Assembly (NCBI GenBank): GCA_026415575.1
Contig: JAOAGV010000003.1
Coordinates: 22,421-86,420, forward strand
DNA length: 64,000 bases
From: Candidatus Sumerlaeia bacterium
Lineage (GTDB): Bacteria > Sumerlaeota > Sumerlaeia > JADFCW01
Direction: 5' to 3'
In this document: positions 25,072-33,824 of the stretch, piece by piece
Layout of the letters: each line of letters starts with the position of its first letter
Numbering within the stretch: position 1 is the first letter of the stretch
Notes under the pieces: generated by a model
The model's input: only the letters and a program-made list of their open reading frames with translations
The model's database searches: none
Told to the model about the DNA's origin: nothing
Position numbers and translations under genes: made by a program

Positions 25072-26118
25072 ATGAAAAGGCAAGAAGTGTATTTAAAGGC
25101 TGTGCTGGTGCTCGCGATGTCGGTTGTGTTGAATTCACTGGCATTGCCACAAGGGCCGGTGGCCCATTGGCCGCTGGATGGCAACGGCAACGACATCAGC
25201 GGGAACAACCTGCACGGCACGCTCAACGGTAATGTGACGCCTACGTCCGACCGTCTGGGGATCAACAACAAGGCGATGCGGTTTGGTGGCGGGGCCAATG
25301 ACTATATTACTGTGCCGGACAGTCCGCCGCTGCAAATCACGGGCGCGCTGACGTTGGCCGGCTGGGCGTATCTGACGACGACAACGAACAACCCGCGGAT
25401 TGTGGCCAAGGGCGGGGCCAGTGGACAGCGCTGCTGGGGGCTATGCGTCGAGGGGGCATCGGGCGGCATTGTACGGCCGGGGAATTTTCAGATCGCCTCG
25501 AACTCGACCACCAACCTCAGCTGCCTGACATCCGGCCCTGTTCCGTTGAACCAGTGGTTCCATCTGGCCGGTGTGTTCCGCCCCGGTGTGGCTATGGAGA
25601 TTTATCTCAACGGGCGGCTGAGCCGCACATCGGCCACGGTTCGCACTACGCACTTCAACAATACGCTTGGCGTGATGATCGGCAATCGCGCCGGCGCCAC
25701 CAATGTGGGCTGGAAGGGCGATTTGGATGATATCCGGGTTTATGATCGTGCATTGAGTGCGGCGGAAATTGCCGCACTGGCCGTTTATGCCCCGGTCACC
25801 ACGCCGTCGGCACCCACGCTGACGCGCGCGCAGGCGGGCGACCGACAGGTGTTGCTGGAATGGACTGCCCCTTCGGGCACGGTGAACGGCTATCGGGTGT
25901 ATCGGAGCCAGACCAGCGGCGGGCCCTATACGCTTGCAACCAGTACGACCACGCAGTTGACGGCCACGGTCACGGGGTTGACCAACGGCACGACGTATTA
26001 TTTTGTGGTGCGGGCCTACAACTCGGCGGGCGAAAGCCCCAATTCCAACCAGTTGTCGGCAACGCCGGAATCGGGCGTGAGCTTGGGTACGCGCCGCTGG
26101 GAATTGTATGAACGATAA
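25072..26118 (+). CDS. Secreted LamG-FN3 protein with C-terminal RRWELYER tail
   Basis: A 348-residue exported protein; GGAGGAG lies before the ATG. The N-terminal signal (KAVLVLAMSVVLNSLALPQ) is followed by a LamG/concanavalin-like jelly roll at about residues 28-240, recognisable from VAHWPLDGNGNDISGNNLHG, LAGWAYL, WFHLAGVF and WKGDLDDIRVYDRALSAAEI. A fibronectin type III domain follows (about 245-335: VLLEWTAPSGTVNGYRVYR, GLTNGTTYYFVVRAYNSAGE). After a short linker it ends RRWELYER. Two other exported proteins in this region end with a similar R-W-x-x-Y tail. LamG domains bind carbohydrates or surface ligands; FN3 is a spacer. It is the first gene of a block of three such proteins and a prepilin. 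Confidence 0.85.
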   Translation: MKRQEVYLKAVLVLAMSVVLNSLALPQGPVAHWPLDGNGNDISGNNLHGTLNGNVTPTSDRLGINNKAMRFGGGANDYITVPDSPPLQITGALTLAGWAYLTTTTNNPRIVAKGGASGQRCWGLCVEGASGGIVRPGNFQIASNSTTNLSCLTSGPVPLNQWFHLAGVFRPGVAMEIYLNGRLSRTSATVRTTHFNNTLGVMIGNRAGATNVGWKGDLDDIRVYDRALSAAEIAALAVYAPVTTPSAPTLTRAQAGDRQVLLEWTAPSGTVNGYRVYRSQTSGGPYTLATSTTTQLTATVTGLTNGTTYYFVVRAYNSAGESPNSNQLSATPESGVSLGTRRWELYER

Positions 26119-26388
26119 TCAGTTTTGCCACTGAAGGGCGCCGGCGGGTAGCGGCGTCGCGCAGGCGCGCCAAAAAGCTGTTTTCCATCCGAACCAAATA
26201 CGTGTTGTTTCGGGGCAGGGGGAAAGGGAGAAAAATGTAGTTCAATCGGCTTGTAATACAAACATACAAGGCATGACGATTTTGCTTGACAGCCCGCGGC
26301 AGTTTAAGGACGAGTTGCCAATAGAACGAGCGGGACAAGGGGTTTTGGTATTTATCCCCATATTATCATCATAAAAGGAGAACACAGC

Positions 26389-27054
26389 ATGAAAACGCAC
26401 CGGGAACAAGGATTCACCCTGATCGAGCTGCTGATTGTCGTGGCGATCATCGCCATTCTGGCGGCGATCGCCATCCCGAACTTTCTGGAGGCGCAGGTGC
26501 GCGCCAAGGTTTCGCGCGCCAAGTCGGACATGCGCTCGATCGCCACAGCCCAGGAAGCCTATATGGTGGACTGGAACTCCTATACGTATAAGGACGCCGG
26601 GGACAACATGCAGCAGCCGACCTATATCGAAGGGCTGAAGTTCCTGACCTCGCCGATTGCGTATATTACGTCGCTTCCGCATGATTCCTTCGGCGGCTAC
26701 AAGGACTCGCCCGGCTGGATGAAACCGATGTTCGAGTTTGGCTCCGGATCGGCCACCGAAAAAGTCTCGAGCGGACCGCCCGACAATCCCAACCGGCTCG
26801 GTATGCCCGCCGATACGTTCCTCATCCGGTCGGTTGGCCCCGACGCGGTGGATAACACGAACATCAACTCGTATCCGTGGCCGCCGACGCGCAGTCCGGA
26901 AGGCTTGATGAACCAGACGGGGGTCAACGCGGTGCTGTCGCAACTGTACGACCCGACCAACGGAACGGTCAGCTTTGGCGACATTTACCGTGTGGGAGGC
27001 GTGAAGCCCGAAGGTCCGCAGTTCGACGTGCTGTTTGCCGCTGCGTCCAAGTAA
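26389..27054 (+). CDS. Type IV prepilin / type II pseudopilin
   Basis: A 221-residue prepilin with AAAGGAG before the ATG. The class III signal is textbook: short basic leader MKTHREQG, cleavage before Phe, FTLIELLIVVAIIAILAAIA, with Glu at +5 of the mature protein. The helix continues with NFLEAQVRAKVSRAKSDMRS, then a globular C-terminal domain with no cysteine pair. PilD-type peptidase would cleave after Gly8 and methylate Phe. Length and the AKVSRAKSDMRSIA segment resemble prepilins of uncultured PVC-like phyla. It is embedded between genes for proteins with the R-W-x-x-Y tail, which suggests joint secretion or assembly, by inference. Confidence 0.95.
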   Translation: MKTHREQGFTLIELLIVVAIIAILAAIAIPNFLEAQVRAKVSRAKSDMRSIATAQEAYMVDWNSYTYKDAGDNMQQPTYIEGLKFLTSPIAYITSLPHDSFGGYKDSPGWMKPMFEFGSGSATEKVSSGPPDNPNRLGMPADTFLIRSVGPDAVDNTNINSYPWPPTRSPEGLMNQTGVNAVLSQLYDPTNGTVSFGDIYRVGGVKPEGPQFDVLFAAASK

Positions 27055-27131
27055 CCGCGTTTCGTTCGGCTGGACGCGGATTCGGCGCATTCTTTATTGG
27101 AGAGAGGAGGAACGGACGATTGTTTTTCCTT

Positions 27132-27172
27132 CTCAGGAATCATGGCAAGCCAAGGAAAGGCTGGTTCCTGAG
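27132..27172 (+). terminator. Nested hairpin after the prepilin gene (terminator, attenuator or mRNA stabiliser)
   Basis: An 8-base perfect inverted repeat CTCAGGAA (27132-27139) / TTCCTGAG (27165-27172) encloses a second stem AGCC/GGCT (27148-27151, 27159-27162) around loop AAGGAAA, followed by TCATTTTA. The T-run is short, so termination would be partial. It sits 78 bases after the prepilin stop and 31 bases before the next ATG. Confidence 0.5.
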
Positions 27173-27202
27173 TCATTTTACATCATCCCACGAGGTGCAA
27201 TC

Positions 27203-29398
27203 ATGAAAGGAAAGTGCATTCTGGCAGTTTTGGTTGTGTCCCTTTCGGCCCAGACGCTGTGGGCGCAACCCAAGCGGGTGATATTCATCCGCAACACCGG
27301 CGCCTCCGACTACGCGACAGCCGACGTGAACATTATCCGCGCGATTGCCACGTCCGGCTACGTCCGCTACGAGGGCTTTGGCATCCTTGGTCTTGGTTGG
27401 ACGGTCACCGAGGTGCAAGAGCGAACGGATCAGCAGACATATACGGCTGCGGACACCGATTTGATTTTTGTCTCTCAGACTATCTCGTCGGGCAATATTG
27501 AGGATCATTCGGACGATCCGGTCGGTGTAATCATGACCGAGCAGGCGCTTTACGATGACGACACCGGCAACAACTGGGCGGGGCGTCCCCGGTCGGAAAT
27601 GAGTTTGTCGGACGGTGCGGCGCAAATTAACCCGATGACCCATGTCCGAATTGTGGACAACACCCATCCGATTACCAGCATCTTCACGTCCGGCACAACA
27701 ATACAGCTATTTGAGAACCGTCCGCCCAATCCGCCCCCCCAAGGCGGTGTGTCCGTTTTGCCTCTCGGCGCTGGTGTGCGGCGTCTGGCGGCGCTTTCGG
27801 CCACAGACAACCGGTTCCCGTTGGTTGCCGCCGATACCGGTGCGGCGCTTCGGCCGCGTGTGGGGACGGCACCGGCCCGCCGCGTCAACCTCGGCTACCA
27901 CAACAACGCCATGGACTTTCCCACCAGCGCAGGCGTGGTGTTGTTGCTTCGCACCTGTCAGTGGGCGGCGGGTGTGACGCCGACGGTGGACTTTTCATCG
28001 GTGCAAATGGCTGCCGTGGCCTCGGCCACGCGTGCTTTCGGCTCGCCCTTCTACCAGATCGGCGATGTAACAACCGCCACCATTACCATAGTGCACCGCG
28101 CCAACAGCAACCCCTTGATAGTCCGCGAAGTGATCCCCTCGGGCTGGACGGCGTCGGATATCAGCCATGGCGGCACGTTCAATGCCAGCACGGGTGAAAT
28201 CACCTGGAACCTCAATTTTACGGGAACCACCGTGCTGCGGTATTCATTCCTGCCCAAGGCCAACGTCAACACCTCGTCGCAGTTCTCGGGCACAACGACG
28301 GACGCGGCTGGCTTTGTCACGCAGATCATGGGTACGGTGAATCTGAACGAATTCGACGCGAAGCCAATTATTTATGTAAAATTCGTGTCGTCCACGCCGC
28401 GGTATGATGACGTGGCGCGCAATGTGCTCGGAACGGTGGGCTACACCAGCGGCTCGATCAGCGTCAAGGGCTTGGGCTATCCGATCTGGACGCTGACGGA
28501 AAACGATGCGGAAGAGGCCACGTCGTTCACGACCAACCACGGCGTGCTTCTGTTCATCTCGCACTCGGTCGGCACCGAAGCTAACATCGCGTATCACACC
28601 AAGGACAATATCCCGATTCTGATGACCAAGTCGGGAATGTTCAACAACACCGCCCCGCCAATGAGTGACATGTATTTCTGCACGGGCACGAGCAGTGCGG
28701 CCGGGGCGATGGGTTTCAACATCGTCGCCACGACACACCCGATCACCTCGATCTTTCCGCTTGGATTCCTGCAGCTGTGGCGCGGCGGCGCGTCGGCGCC
28801 GGTCATCGGGGCGGGAACCGGCACGTTCGGCTCGTCGGTGATCAAGCTGGCGGGCTATCCGGTCACGCCGTTGAATCCCAACCCGACGTCGGTCACCTTG
28901 GCTGTGGCGGAAGCGGGCGAAAGCGGCTTCATGACTCCGGCGGCTGCGCAGCCCTATGTCAGCCCCAAGCGCCGGGCCATTCTCGGCTATCAGGAGTTCA
29001 CGCTGGATAACCCGACAGCCAACGGCATCTACTTGCTGCAACGCACCGCCCAGTGGTTGATCGGCGACAACGTGACGGCGGGCGCCAATGCACCGGCGGC
29101 ACCGACCAACCTGACGTCGGTCCAGTCGGGCATTTCCGTTCAATTGAACTGGCAGACCGTGGCCAACGCCAACGGCTATGCAATCCAGCGCAAGGTGGGC
29201 GACACCGGCACGTATCAGGACATTGGCAAGGTGCGCTACAACACGCCGACGTTCATGGATTCGGGCGTGGGAATTGGCAAGACCTACTACTATCGCGTCC
29301 GGGCATTCAACGTGACGGGCGAAAGCGGCTACTCGAACGAGACCAGCATCACGTTCCAGCCGAGCCTGAACGTGCAGCGGTGGGAGCATTACCGCTAA
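27203..29398 (+). CDS. Secreted duplicated-domain protein with FN3 and C-terminal QRWEHYR tail
   Basis: A 731-residue protein with GAGGTG before the ATG and a signal peptide ending around TLWAQ. Residues about 24-256 and 387-626 are two copies of one unrecognised domain: each begins with a strand (RVIFIRNTG / PIIYVKFVS), has a middle segment with HPITSIF, and ends in a segment like RRVNLGYHNNAMDFPTSAG / RRAILGYQEFTLDNPTANG leading to L-L-x-R-T-x-Q-W. Between them (256-385) is a DUF11-like beta domain (NSNPLIVREVIPSGWTASD). A fibronectin type III domain at about 632-720 precedes the tail QRWEHYR. The domain pair looks somewhat like a ThuA/glutamine-amidotransferase-like flavodoxin fold, but this is only an impression. 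Confidence 0.7.
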   Translation: MKGKCILAVLVVSLSAQTLWAQPKRVIFIRNTGASDYATADVNIIRAIATSGYVRYEGFGILGLGWTVTEVQERTDQQTYTAADTDLIFVSQTISSGNIEDHSDDPVGVIMTEQALYDDDTGNNWAGRPRSEMSLSDGAAQINPMTHVRIVDNTHPITSIFTSGTTIQLFENRPPNPPPQGGVSVLPLGAGVRRLAALSATDNRFPLVAADTGAALRPRVGTAPARRVNLGYHNNAMDFPTSAGVVLLLRTCQWAAGVTPTVDFSSVQMAAVASATRAFGSPFYQIGDVTTATITIVHRANSNPLIVREVIPSGWTASDISHGGTFNASTGEITWNLNFTGTTVLRYSFLPKANVNTSSQFSGTTTDAAGFVTQIMGTVNLNEFDAKPIIYVKFVSSTPRYDDVARNVLGTVGYTSGSISVKGLGYPIWTLTENDAEEATSFTTNHGVLLFISHSVGTEANIAYHTKDNIPILMTKSGMFNNTAPPMSDMYFCTGTSSAAGAMGFNIVATTHPITSIFPLGFLQLWRGGASAPVIGAGTGTFGSSVIKLAGYPVTPLNPNPTSVTLAVAEAGESGFMTPAAAQPYVSPKRRAILGYQEFTLDNPTANGIYLLQRTAQWLIGDNVTAGANAPAAPTNLTSVQSGISVQLNWQTVANANGYAIQRKVGDTGTYQDIGKVRYNTPTFMDSGVGIGKTYYYRVRAFNVTGESGYSNETSITFQPSLNVQRWEHYR

Positions 29399-29426
29399 AC
29401 TGTTGCACATTTCGCCAATGATGTAG

Positions 29427-29469
29427 CCCCGGCCGGGCGGTTCTTCCTTCCGGCCGGGGTTTCTTTTTT
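29427..29469 (+). terminator. Rho-independent terminator
   Basis: A 10-base perfect stem CCCCGGCCGG (29427-29436) / CCGGCCGGGG (29450-29459), 13-base loop, followed at once by TTTCTTTTTT. It is 28 bases after the stop of the 27203 gene and marks the end of that transcription unit. Confidence 0.9.
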
Positions 29470-29592
29470 CTGCTTATAGGTTCGGGGAAAGGGGCCCTCC
29501 GCATTTTTGCTTGTCATTGCGTCCCAATGCCCTCATAAACATTTCAAGAATGCGCGGGACGCTCGTGCGCCTGAAGTGGTTGTTGCAGCCGT

Positions 29593-31962
29593 ATGCAAGA
29601 AGAAAGACATCCTGCCAAGTTCGCTTCCTGTTGGCTCATACTCAGGACCTTTGTTGTTCTCTTGCTGCTCACGCCGATGCCGGCTGCGGCATCGGTCGTT
29701 ATCAACGAAATCATGTATCATCCGCCGGACGACGATGAGAGCAAAGAGTATATCGAGTTACACAATACCGGTGCGACGACCGTTTCTCTGGCCGGCTGGT
29801 CGTTGGCCGATGCTGTGACCTATACCTTCCCTGTCGGCCAGACATTGCAGCCCGGTGGCTATCTGGTCGTGGCGAAATCCATTGCCTCGTTTCATGCCCG
29901 CTATCCGGCCAGCACGGCCACGGTGATTGGCAATTACGGCGGGCAGCTGTCCAACGGCGGGGAAACGATTCTCTTATATGATACCTCGGCAACCTTGGTG
30001 GACCGGGTGGCCTACGATGACGCCGGCTACTGGCCCGAAGCAGCCGACGGCGGTGGTGCGTCGCTTGAGCTGATTCATCCGGGGCTGGACAACAATGTGG
30101 CCCACAGCTGGGCGGCCAGCAGTCCGTCCGAAACGCCGGGATTTCGTAATTCCTGCTATGCGGCCAACCCTCCGCCATTTTTGGTATTTCCCCGCCACAG
30201 CCCGGCGGTCCCGCGTCCCAGTGATCCGATTACCGTGACCGTCCGGGCTTACGACAATTCTGCTGTAGTCTGGGTGGAATGTTCCTACAAAGATGAGGCC
30301 ACGTCGCCGCCCTTTACCCAACGGGCGATGCTCGACGACGGGCTGCACGGTGATGGCGCGGCAGGCGACGGCGTCTATGGCACAACGCTTCCGCCCCAGC
30401 CCCAAGGCCGCATCCTTGAGTTTTACATGCGGGCATTTGACGACACCCTTCAAGCGCGGGCGATTCCCCCGTCCGCCCCTGCGGCCAACTTTCTTCTTCA
30501 GGTGGACGGGCAGGCTGTGATGACGACCTCGCCGGTGTATCGAATTATCATGAAGGCGGCCGACCATGCCACCTTGCACGATCCGGTCAACCGGCTGAGC
30601 AACGTGCTGCGGAATGCGACCTTTATCTGCGGCGACGAGATTTACTACACCGTCGGCGTGCGGCTGCGCGGCAAGGGGTCGCGCAGCGCCGCCCGAAAGT
30701 CCTACCGCGTTCAGTTCACGCCGCAAGAGCCGTATCACGGCATTGAAAACATGAACCTCAACGCGCAGTGGATTCGCTGCCAGTTCCTCGACATGGATCT
30801 CATGCGCCGCGCGGGCATACCGGCACCGGCAACCCAATATGCCTACCTCATCTTCAAGTATCAGGACAAGAACACCTACTATCTTTACGACGGCGTCCCG
30901 TCGGGTGAACCCAACCTGCTCATGATGGGCTGGCGCATTCAGATGCAGGACATCAACAAGGACTTTCTGCGCCAGTGGTTTCCCGGCCGCTTCGACGGCA
31001 ACCTGTATCGCGGCGTGTATGTTTCGGCGACCGAGCAGGCCGACCTGACCTACTACGGCCCCGACAAGAACCGCTATCGGCGCGCGTATGAGAAGCACAC
31101 CAACGAAGCCGCTGATGATTTCTCCGATGTCATTCGCCTCTGCGATGTGTTCACCAATACGCCGGATACGTCCTTCACGGCGGCCATGCATCAATATATC
31201 AACCACGAGGAGTGGTTGCGGTTTTGGGCATGTCTGGCGATGATGAACATCGAGGAGACGGACATCTACAATACGCGCGGCGACGACTACTACATGTACT
31301 TTGAGCCGAACGGCACATCCCTTCCGCGTCCGGTTCTGTTGCCGTGGGATCTTGATTCGGCGAATCTGCATCCAACCCAGACGATCTTTGCCTGCACGCT
31401 GCCGCGCGTGCAGCGTTTCATCGAAAACCCCGACTTTACGCCCAAGTATTTTTACTATATTCAAGAAATGCTGGACCATCATTATCGCCTCGACATCATG
31501 CTGCCGCTGATTCAATCGGTGGCACCCTACTACGGTTTCGAGACCTCGCCGGCATCCGGCGTGGCGCGCGATACGCTCACGATCCCGCAACTGACCAGCT
31601 ATGTCACGGCGCGGATTGCTTATCTGGAGAGCGTAATCTCGCGCCAGCTGACCGTGCAGGTCTCCGGCGCACAGAAGATCGGCAATTTATATGTTGCCGC
31701 GCAGCCGACGGTTCAGCTAAGCGGCCGCGGCTTGACGGCGCTGACCCGCCGCGTGCGGGTTAACGGCCACAACGCCGGCTATCAGTCGCTGACAGGCAAT
31801 TGGGGCAGCTATACCCTTTCCTTGCAGCCGGGCTTGAACACGGTGGTCGTGGATTGTTTGACCACAGCGGGTGCCGTGGCCACCAGCCGGACGCTTCAGA
31901 TTGTCTATGACACGTCCCCCAGCGCTGCCGTCCATCGCTGGCAGCAGTATCCGCCGGAATGA
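29593..31962 (+). CDS. Secreted LTD-CotH protein with C-terminal HRWQQYPPE tail
   Basis: A 789-residue exported protein. After a signal segment (WLILRTFVVLLLLTPMPAAAS) a lamin-tail domain spans about residues 34-150: VVINEIMYHPPDDDESKEYIE, LHNTGATTVSLAGWSLAD. A beta domain follows (about 195-305). The CotH-kinase-like domain spans about 325-660, with GVRLRGKGSRSAARKSYRV, MNLNAQWIRC, the metal or catalytic-type DLDSANLHP and MNIEETDIYNTR. CotH domains are atypical protein kinases found on spores and on secreted bacterial proteins, often next to LTD. A C-terminal beta domain ends in HRWQQYPPE. The ATG has no clear ribosome-binding site, so the exact start is uncertain. It follows a strong terminator. 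Confidence 0.85.
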   Translation: MQEERHPAKFASCWLILRTFVVLLLLTPMPAAASVVINEIMYHPPDDDESKEYIELHNTGATTVSLAGWSLADAVTYTFPVGQTLQPGGYLVVAKSIASFHARYPASTATVIGNYGGQLSNGGETILLYDTSATLVDRVAYDDAGYWPEAADGGGASLELIHPGLDNNVAHSWAASSPSETPGFRNSCYAANPPPFLVFPRHSPAVPRPSDPITVTVRAYDNSAVVWVECSYKDEATSPPFTQRAMLDDGLHGDGAAGDGVYGTTLPPQPQGRILEFYMRAFDDTLQARAIPPSAPAANFLLQVDGQAVMTTSPVYRIIMKAADHATLHDPVNRLSNVLRNATFICGDEIYYTVGVRLRGKGSRSAARKSYRVQFTPQEPYHGIENMNLNAQWIRCQFLDMDLMRRAGIPAPATQYAYLIFKYQDKNTYYLYDGVPSGEPNLLMMGWRIQMQDINKDFLRQWFPGRFDGNLYRGVYVSATEQADLTYYGPDKNRYRRAYEKHTNEAADDFSDVIRLCDVFTNTPDTSFTAAMHQYINHEEWLRFWACLAMMNIEETDIYNTRGDDYYMYFEPNGTSLPRPVLLPWDLDSANLHPTQTIFACTLPRVQRFIENPDFTPKYFYYIQEMLDHHYRLDIMLPLIQSVAPYYGFETSPASGVARDTLTIPQLTSYVTARIAYLESVISRQLTVQVSGAQKIGNLYVAAQPTVQLSGRGLTALTRRVRVNGHNAGYQSLTGNWGSYTLSLQPGLNTVVVDCLTTAGAVATSRTLQIVYDTSPSAAVHRWQQYPPE

Positions 31963-32153
31963 CCGTGTTGGCCCTTGACGGCAAAGCAGGAAAGGTCTCG
32001 CCATGTGTCGAGGCGCACAGGCTGATTTGAGCCTTGACACTTTTGCGGGCGGATTTCTAGCGTTCGCCTACATCCGTTTTGCTTCGCAAGAACGGCGAAG
32101 GGCCGAAAACGGAAGATTTCAGCACACCATTTCATTGCAGAAAGGACGCCTCG

Positions 32154-32507
32154 ATGAGTTTGAAAGCGCTGATTATCCACAGCGACGACAACGTAGCGAA
32201 CTTGATCGGACCCGGCGAAAAGGGCCAGTCGGTGGTCTGCACCACCGAGGGGACATCGCAGCGGCTGACCATCCGGCTGCTGGAGGATGTTCCCCCGAAC
32301 CACAAATTTGCCGTCCGCGACATCAAGGCCGGCGATGCGGTCATTAAGTATGGTCTGAATATCGGCCGCGCCTCGTGCGACATTCGGAAGGGCCAGTATG
32401 TTCACGTCCACAACATTGAGTCGAATCGCGGCCGCGGCGACTTGTCCGGAAAAACCCAGGCCGCGTGTGGCTCCCCTCGGCGGCAGAAAAAGACGGCAAA
32501 GTCCTAA
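32154..32507 (+). CDS. Small subunit of a UxaA/SuyA-like dehydratase or lyase (SAF domain)
   Basis: A 117-residue protein with AAAGGA nine bases before the ATG. It is a single SAF domain: ALIIHSDDNVANLIGPGEKG, then LLEDVPPNHKFAVRDIKAGDAVIKYG with LNIGRASCDIRKGQYVHVHNIES, the classic N-terminal part of altronate/galactarate dehydratase. In E. coli UxaA this domain is fused to the catalytic part, while here it is a separate gene with the large part 140 bases downstream. The same two-subunit layout exists in 3-sulfolactate sulfo-lyase (SuyAB). The basic C-terminal tail (SPRRQKKTAKS) is not typical. Confidence 0.85.
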   Translation: MSLKALIIHSDDNVANLIGPGEKGQSVVCTTEGTSQRLTIRLLEDVPPNHKFAVRDIKAGDAVIKYGLNIGRASCDIRKGQYVHVHNIESNRGRGDLSGKTQAACGSPRRQKKTAKS

Positions 32508-32530
32508 TGTGGCCTTCGCCCAGAACCAAA

Positions 32531-32564
32531 GAGGTTAGAGGCAAGAGGTTAGAAATTAGAAAAT
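32531..32564. repeat. 7-bp tandem repeat (GAGGTTA type)
   Basis: Units GAGGTTA, GAGGCAA, GAGGTTA, GAAATTA, GAAAATG in strict register in the gap between the small and large lyase-like genes. Confidence 0.7.
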
Positions 32565-32647
32565 GTTTTCGCAAACGGGATAGATGTATAGATGAAATTA
32601 CCAAAACTTCCCGATGAACATTATTTATCCCCTTCAGGAGGAATAAC

Positions 32648-33817
32648 GTGAGAGATTACTTTTACGGCTATCCCCGGCCCGACGGCCAGGTGGGCATCCG
32701 CAACTATGTGCTTATGCTTAGCGGCACACTTTACGCCAACCCCACGTGTGAACGCGTGGCCTACATGGTTCAGAACACCATTCCGATTGTCCATCCTCTG
32801 GGCCGCTGTCAGATTGCACCCGATCTGGCACAAACCAAACGCACTCTGGTCGGCCACGGACTGAATCCGAACGCTGGAGCGGTGATTGTGGTGGACCATT
32901 TCAAGGAGCAGGGCTGCACGGCCGACGAAATCGCGCACGAAATTGCCAAGAGCGGCAAACCCGTCGAAGTGGTGAACATCCGGCGGGAGGGCGGTGCCGT
33001 CAATGCACTGGCGCATGCACTGCGCGCGGCAGTCGAGTTTCAGCGCAAGATCAGCGGCCAGCAGCGCGAGCGTGTGCCGCTGAGCAAATTGATTTACGGG
33101 ATCAATTGCGGCACGAGCGACGTGACCAGCGGCTTGTCGGCCAACCGCTGCGTGGGCTGGGTGGCCGACCGCATTGTCGAGGCCGGCGGCCGCGCACTGG
33201 TGGCCGAAACGACGGAGATGATGGGCGGCGAAGCCCTGATTCGTGCCAAGGCCAAGACGCCGGAAATCGCGCAGAAGATTCTCGACATGATTGACCGCAT
33301 GGAACAAAGCATCCTTGCCTGCGGCGTGGACGTGCGCGGCAGCCAGCCGACGGGCGACAACATCGCCGGGGGCCTTTCGACCATCGAGGAAAAGGCTATC
33401 GGTGCCATGCAAAAATGGGGAACCAAGACCATCGTCGGCGCCGTCGGCTATGCCGAACCCATCGGCCCGGAACCGGGGGTGTGGGTTATGGACACGCCCG
33501 GCCACGGCGGCGAGAGCATCACGGGCATCTGTGCAGCCGGCGCGCAGGTGATGAGCTTTGCCACCGGCGGCGGCCACACCATCAACCACCCGCTCATGAT
33601 CACCATGCGTCTGACCGGCAATCGCGAGTCGTGGAAGAAAATGGGCGATACCATGGAGGTGGATGTGTCGGACATGTTCCGGGGTACGCCGCTGGACAAG
33701 GCGGGCGAGCGGTTGTTCAACGAAGTCCTCGACATCTGCAACGGCAAGATGACCAAAGCCGAGGCGATGCGCGAGTTCAACGGCTTTGCCATCAACCGCT
33801 GCGGCCCCAGCGTGTAA
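32648..33817 (+). CDS. Large subunit of a UxaA/SuyB-like dehydratase or lyase
   Basis: A 389-residue protein with a GTG start preceded by AGGAGG. It begins YGYPRPDGQVGIRNYVLML, the family signature GY-x-RPDG-x-x-GxRN-x-V, and has conserved Cys and His segments: NPTCERVAYMV, LGRCQIAPD, INCGTSDVTSGLSANRCVG, MDTPGHGGESITGICAAGAQ, and ATGGGHTINHPL. These belong to the D-galactarate/altronate dehydratase C-terminal family, whose members lose water from sugar acids, or sulfite from 3-sulfolactate (SuyB), using iron. With the adjacent LDH2-family dehydrogenase either a sugar-acid or a sulfolactate pathway is possible. Confidence 0.88.
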   Translation: MRDYFYGYPRPDGQVGIRNYVLMLSGTLYANPTCERVAYMVQNTIPIVHPLGRCQIAPDLAQTKRTLVGHGLNPNAGAVIVVDHFKEQGCTADEIAHEIAKSGKPVEVVNIRREGGAVNALAHALRAAVEFQRKISGQQRERVPLSKLIYGINCGTSDVTSGLSANRCVGWVADRIVEAGGRALVAETTEMMGGEALIRAKAKTPEIAQKILDMIDRMEQSILACGVDVRGSQPTGDNIAGGLSTIEEKAIGAMQKWGTKTIVGAVGYAEPIGPEPGVWVMDTPGHGGESITGICAAGAQVMSFATGGGHTINHPLMITMRLTGNRESWKKMGDTMEVDVSDMFRGTPLDKAGERLFNEVLDICNGKMTKAEAMREFNGFAINRCGPSV

Positions 33818-33824
33818 AACGGGA

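Noticed and set aside
26286..26308. Perfect TTGACA upstream of the prepilin gene
   Set aside because: No -10-like sequence at 16-18 bases; the following bases are GC-rich.
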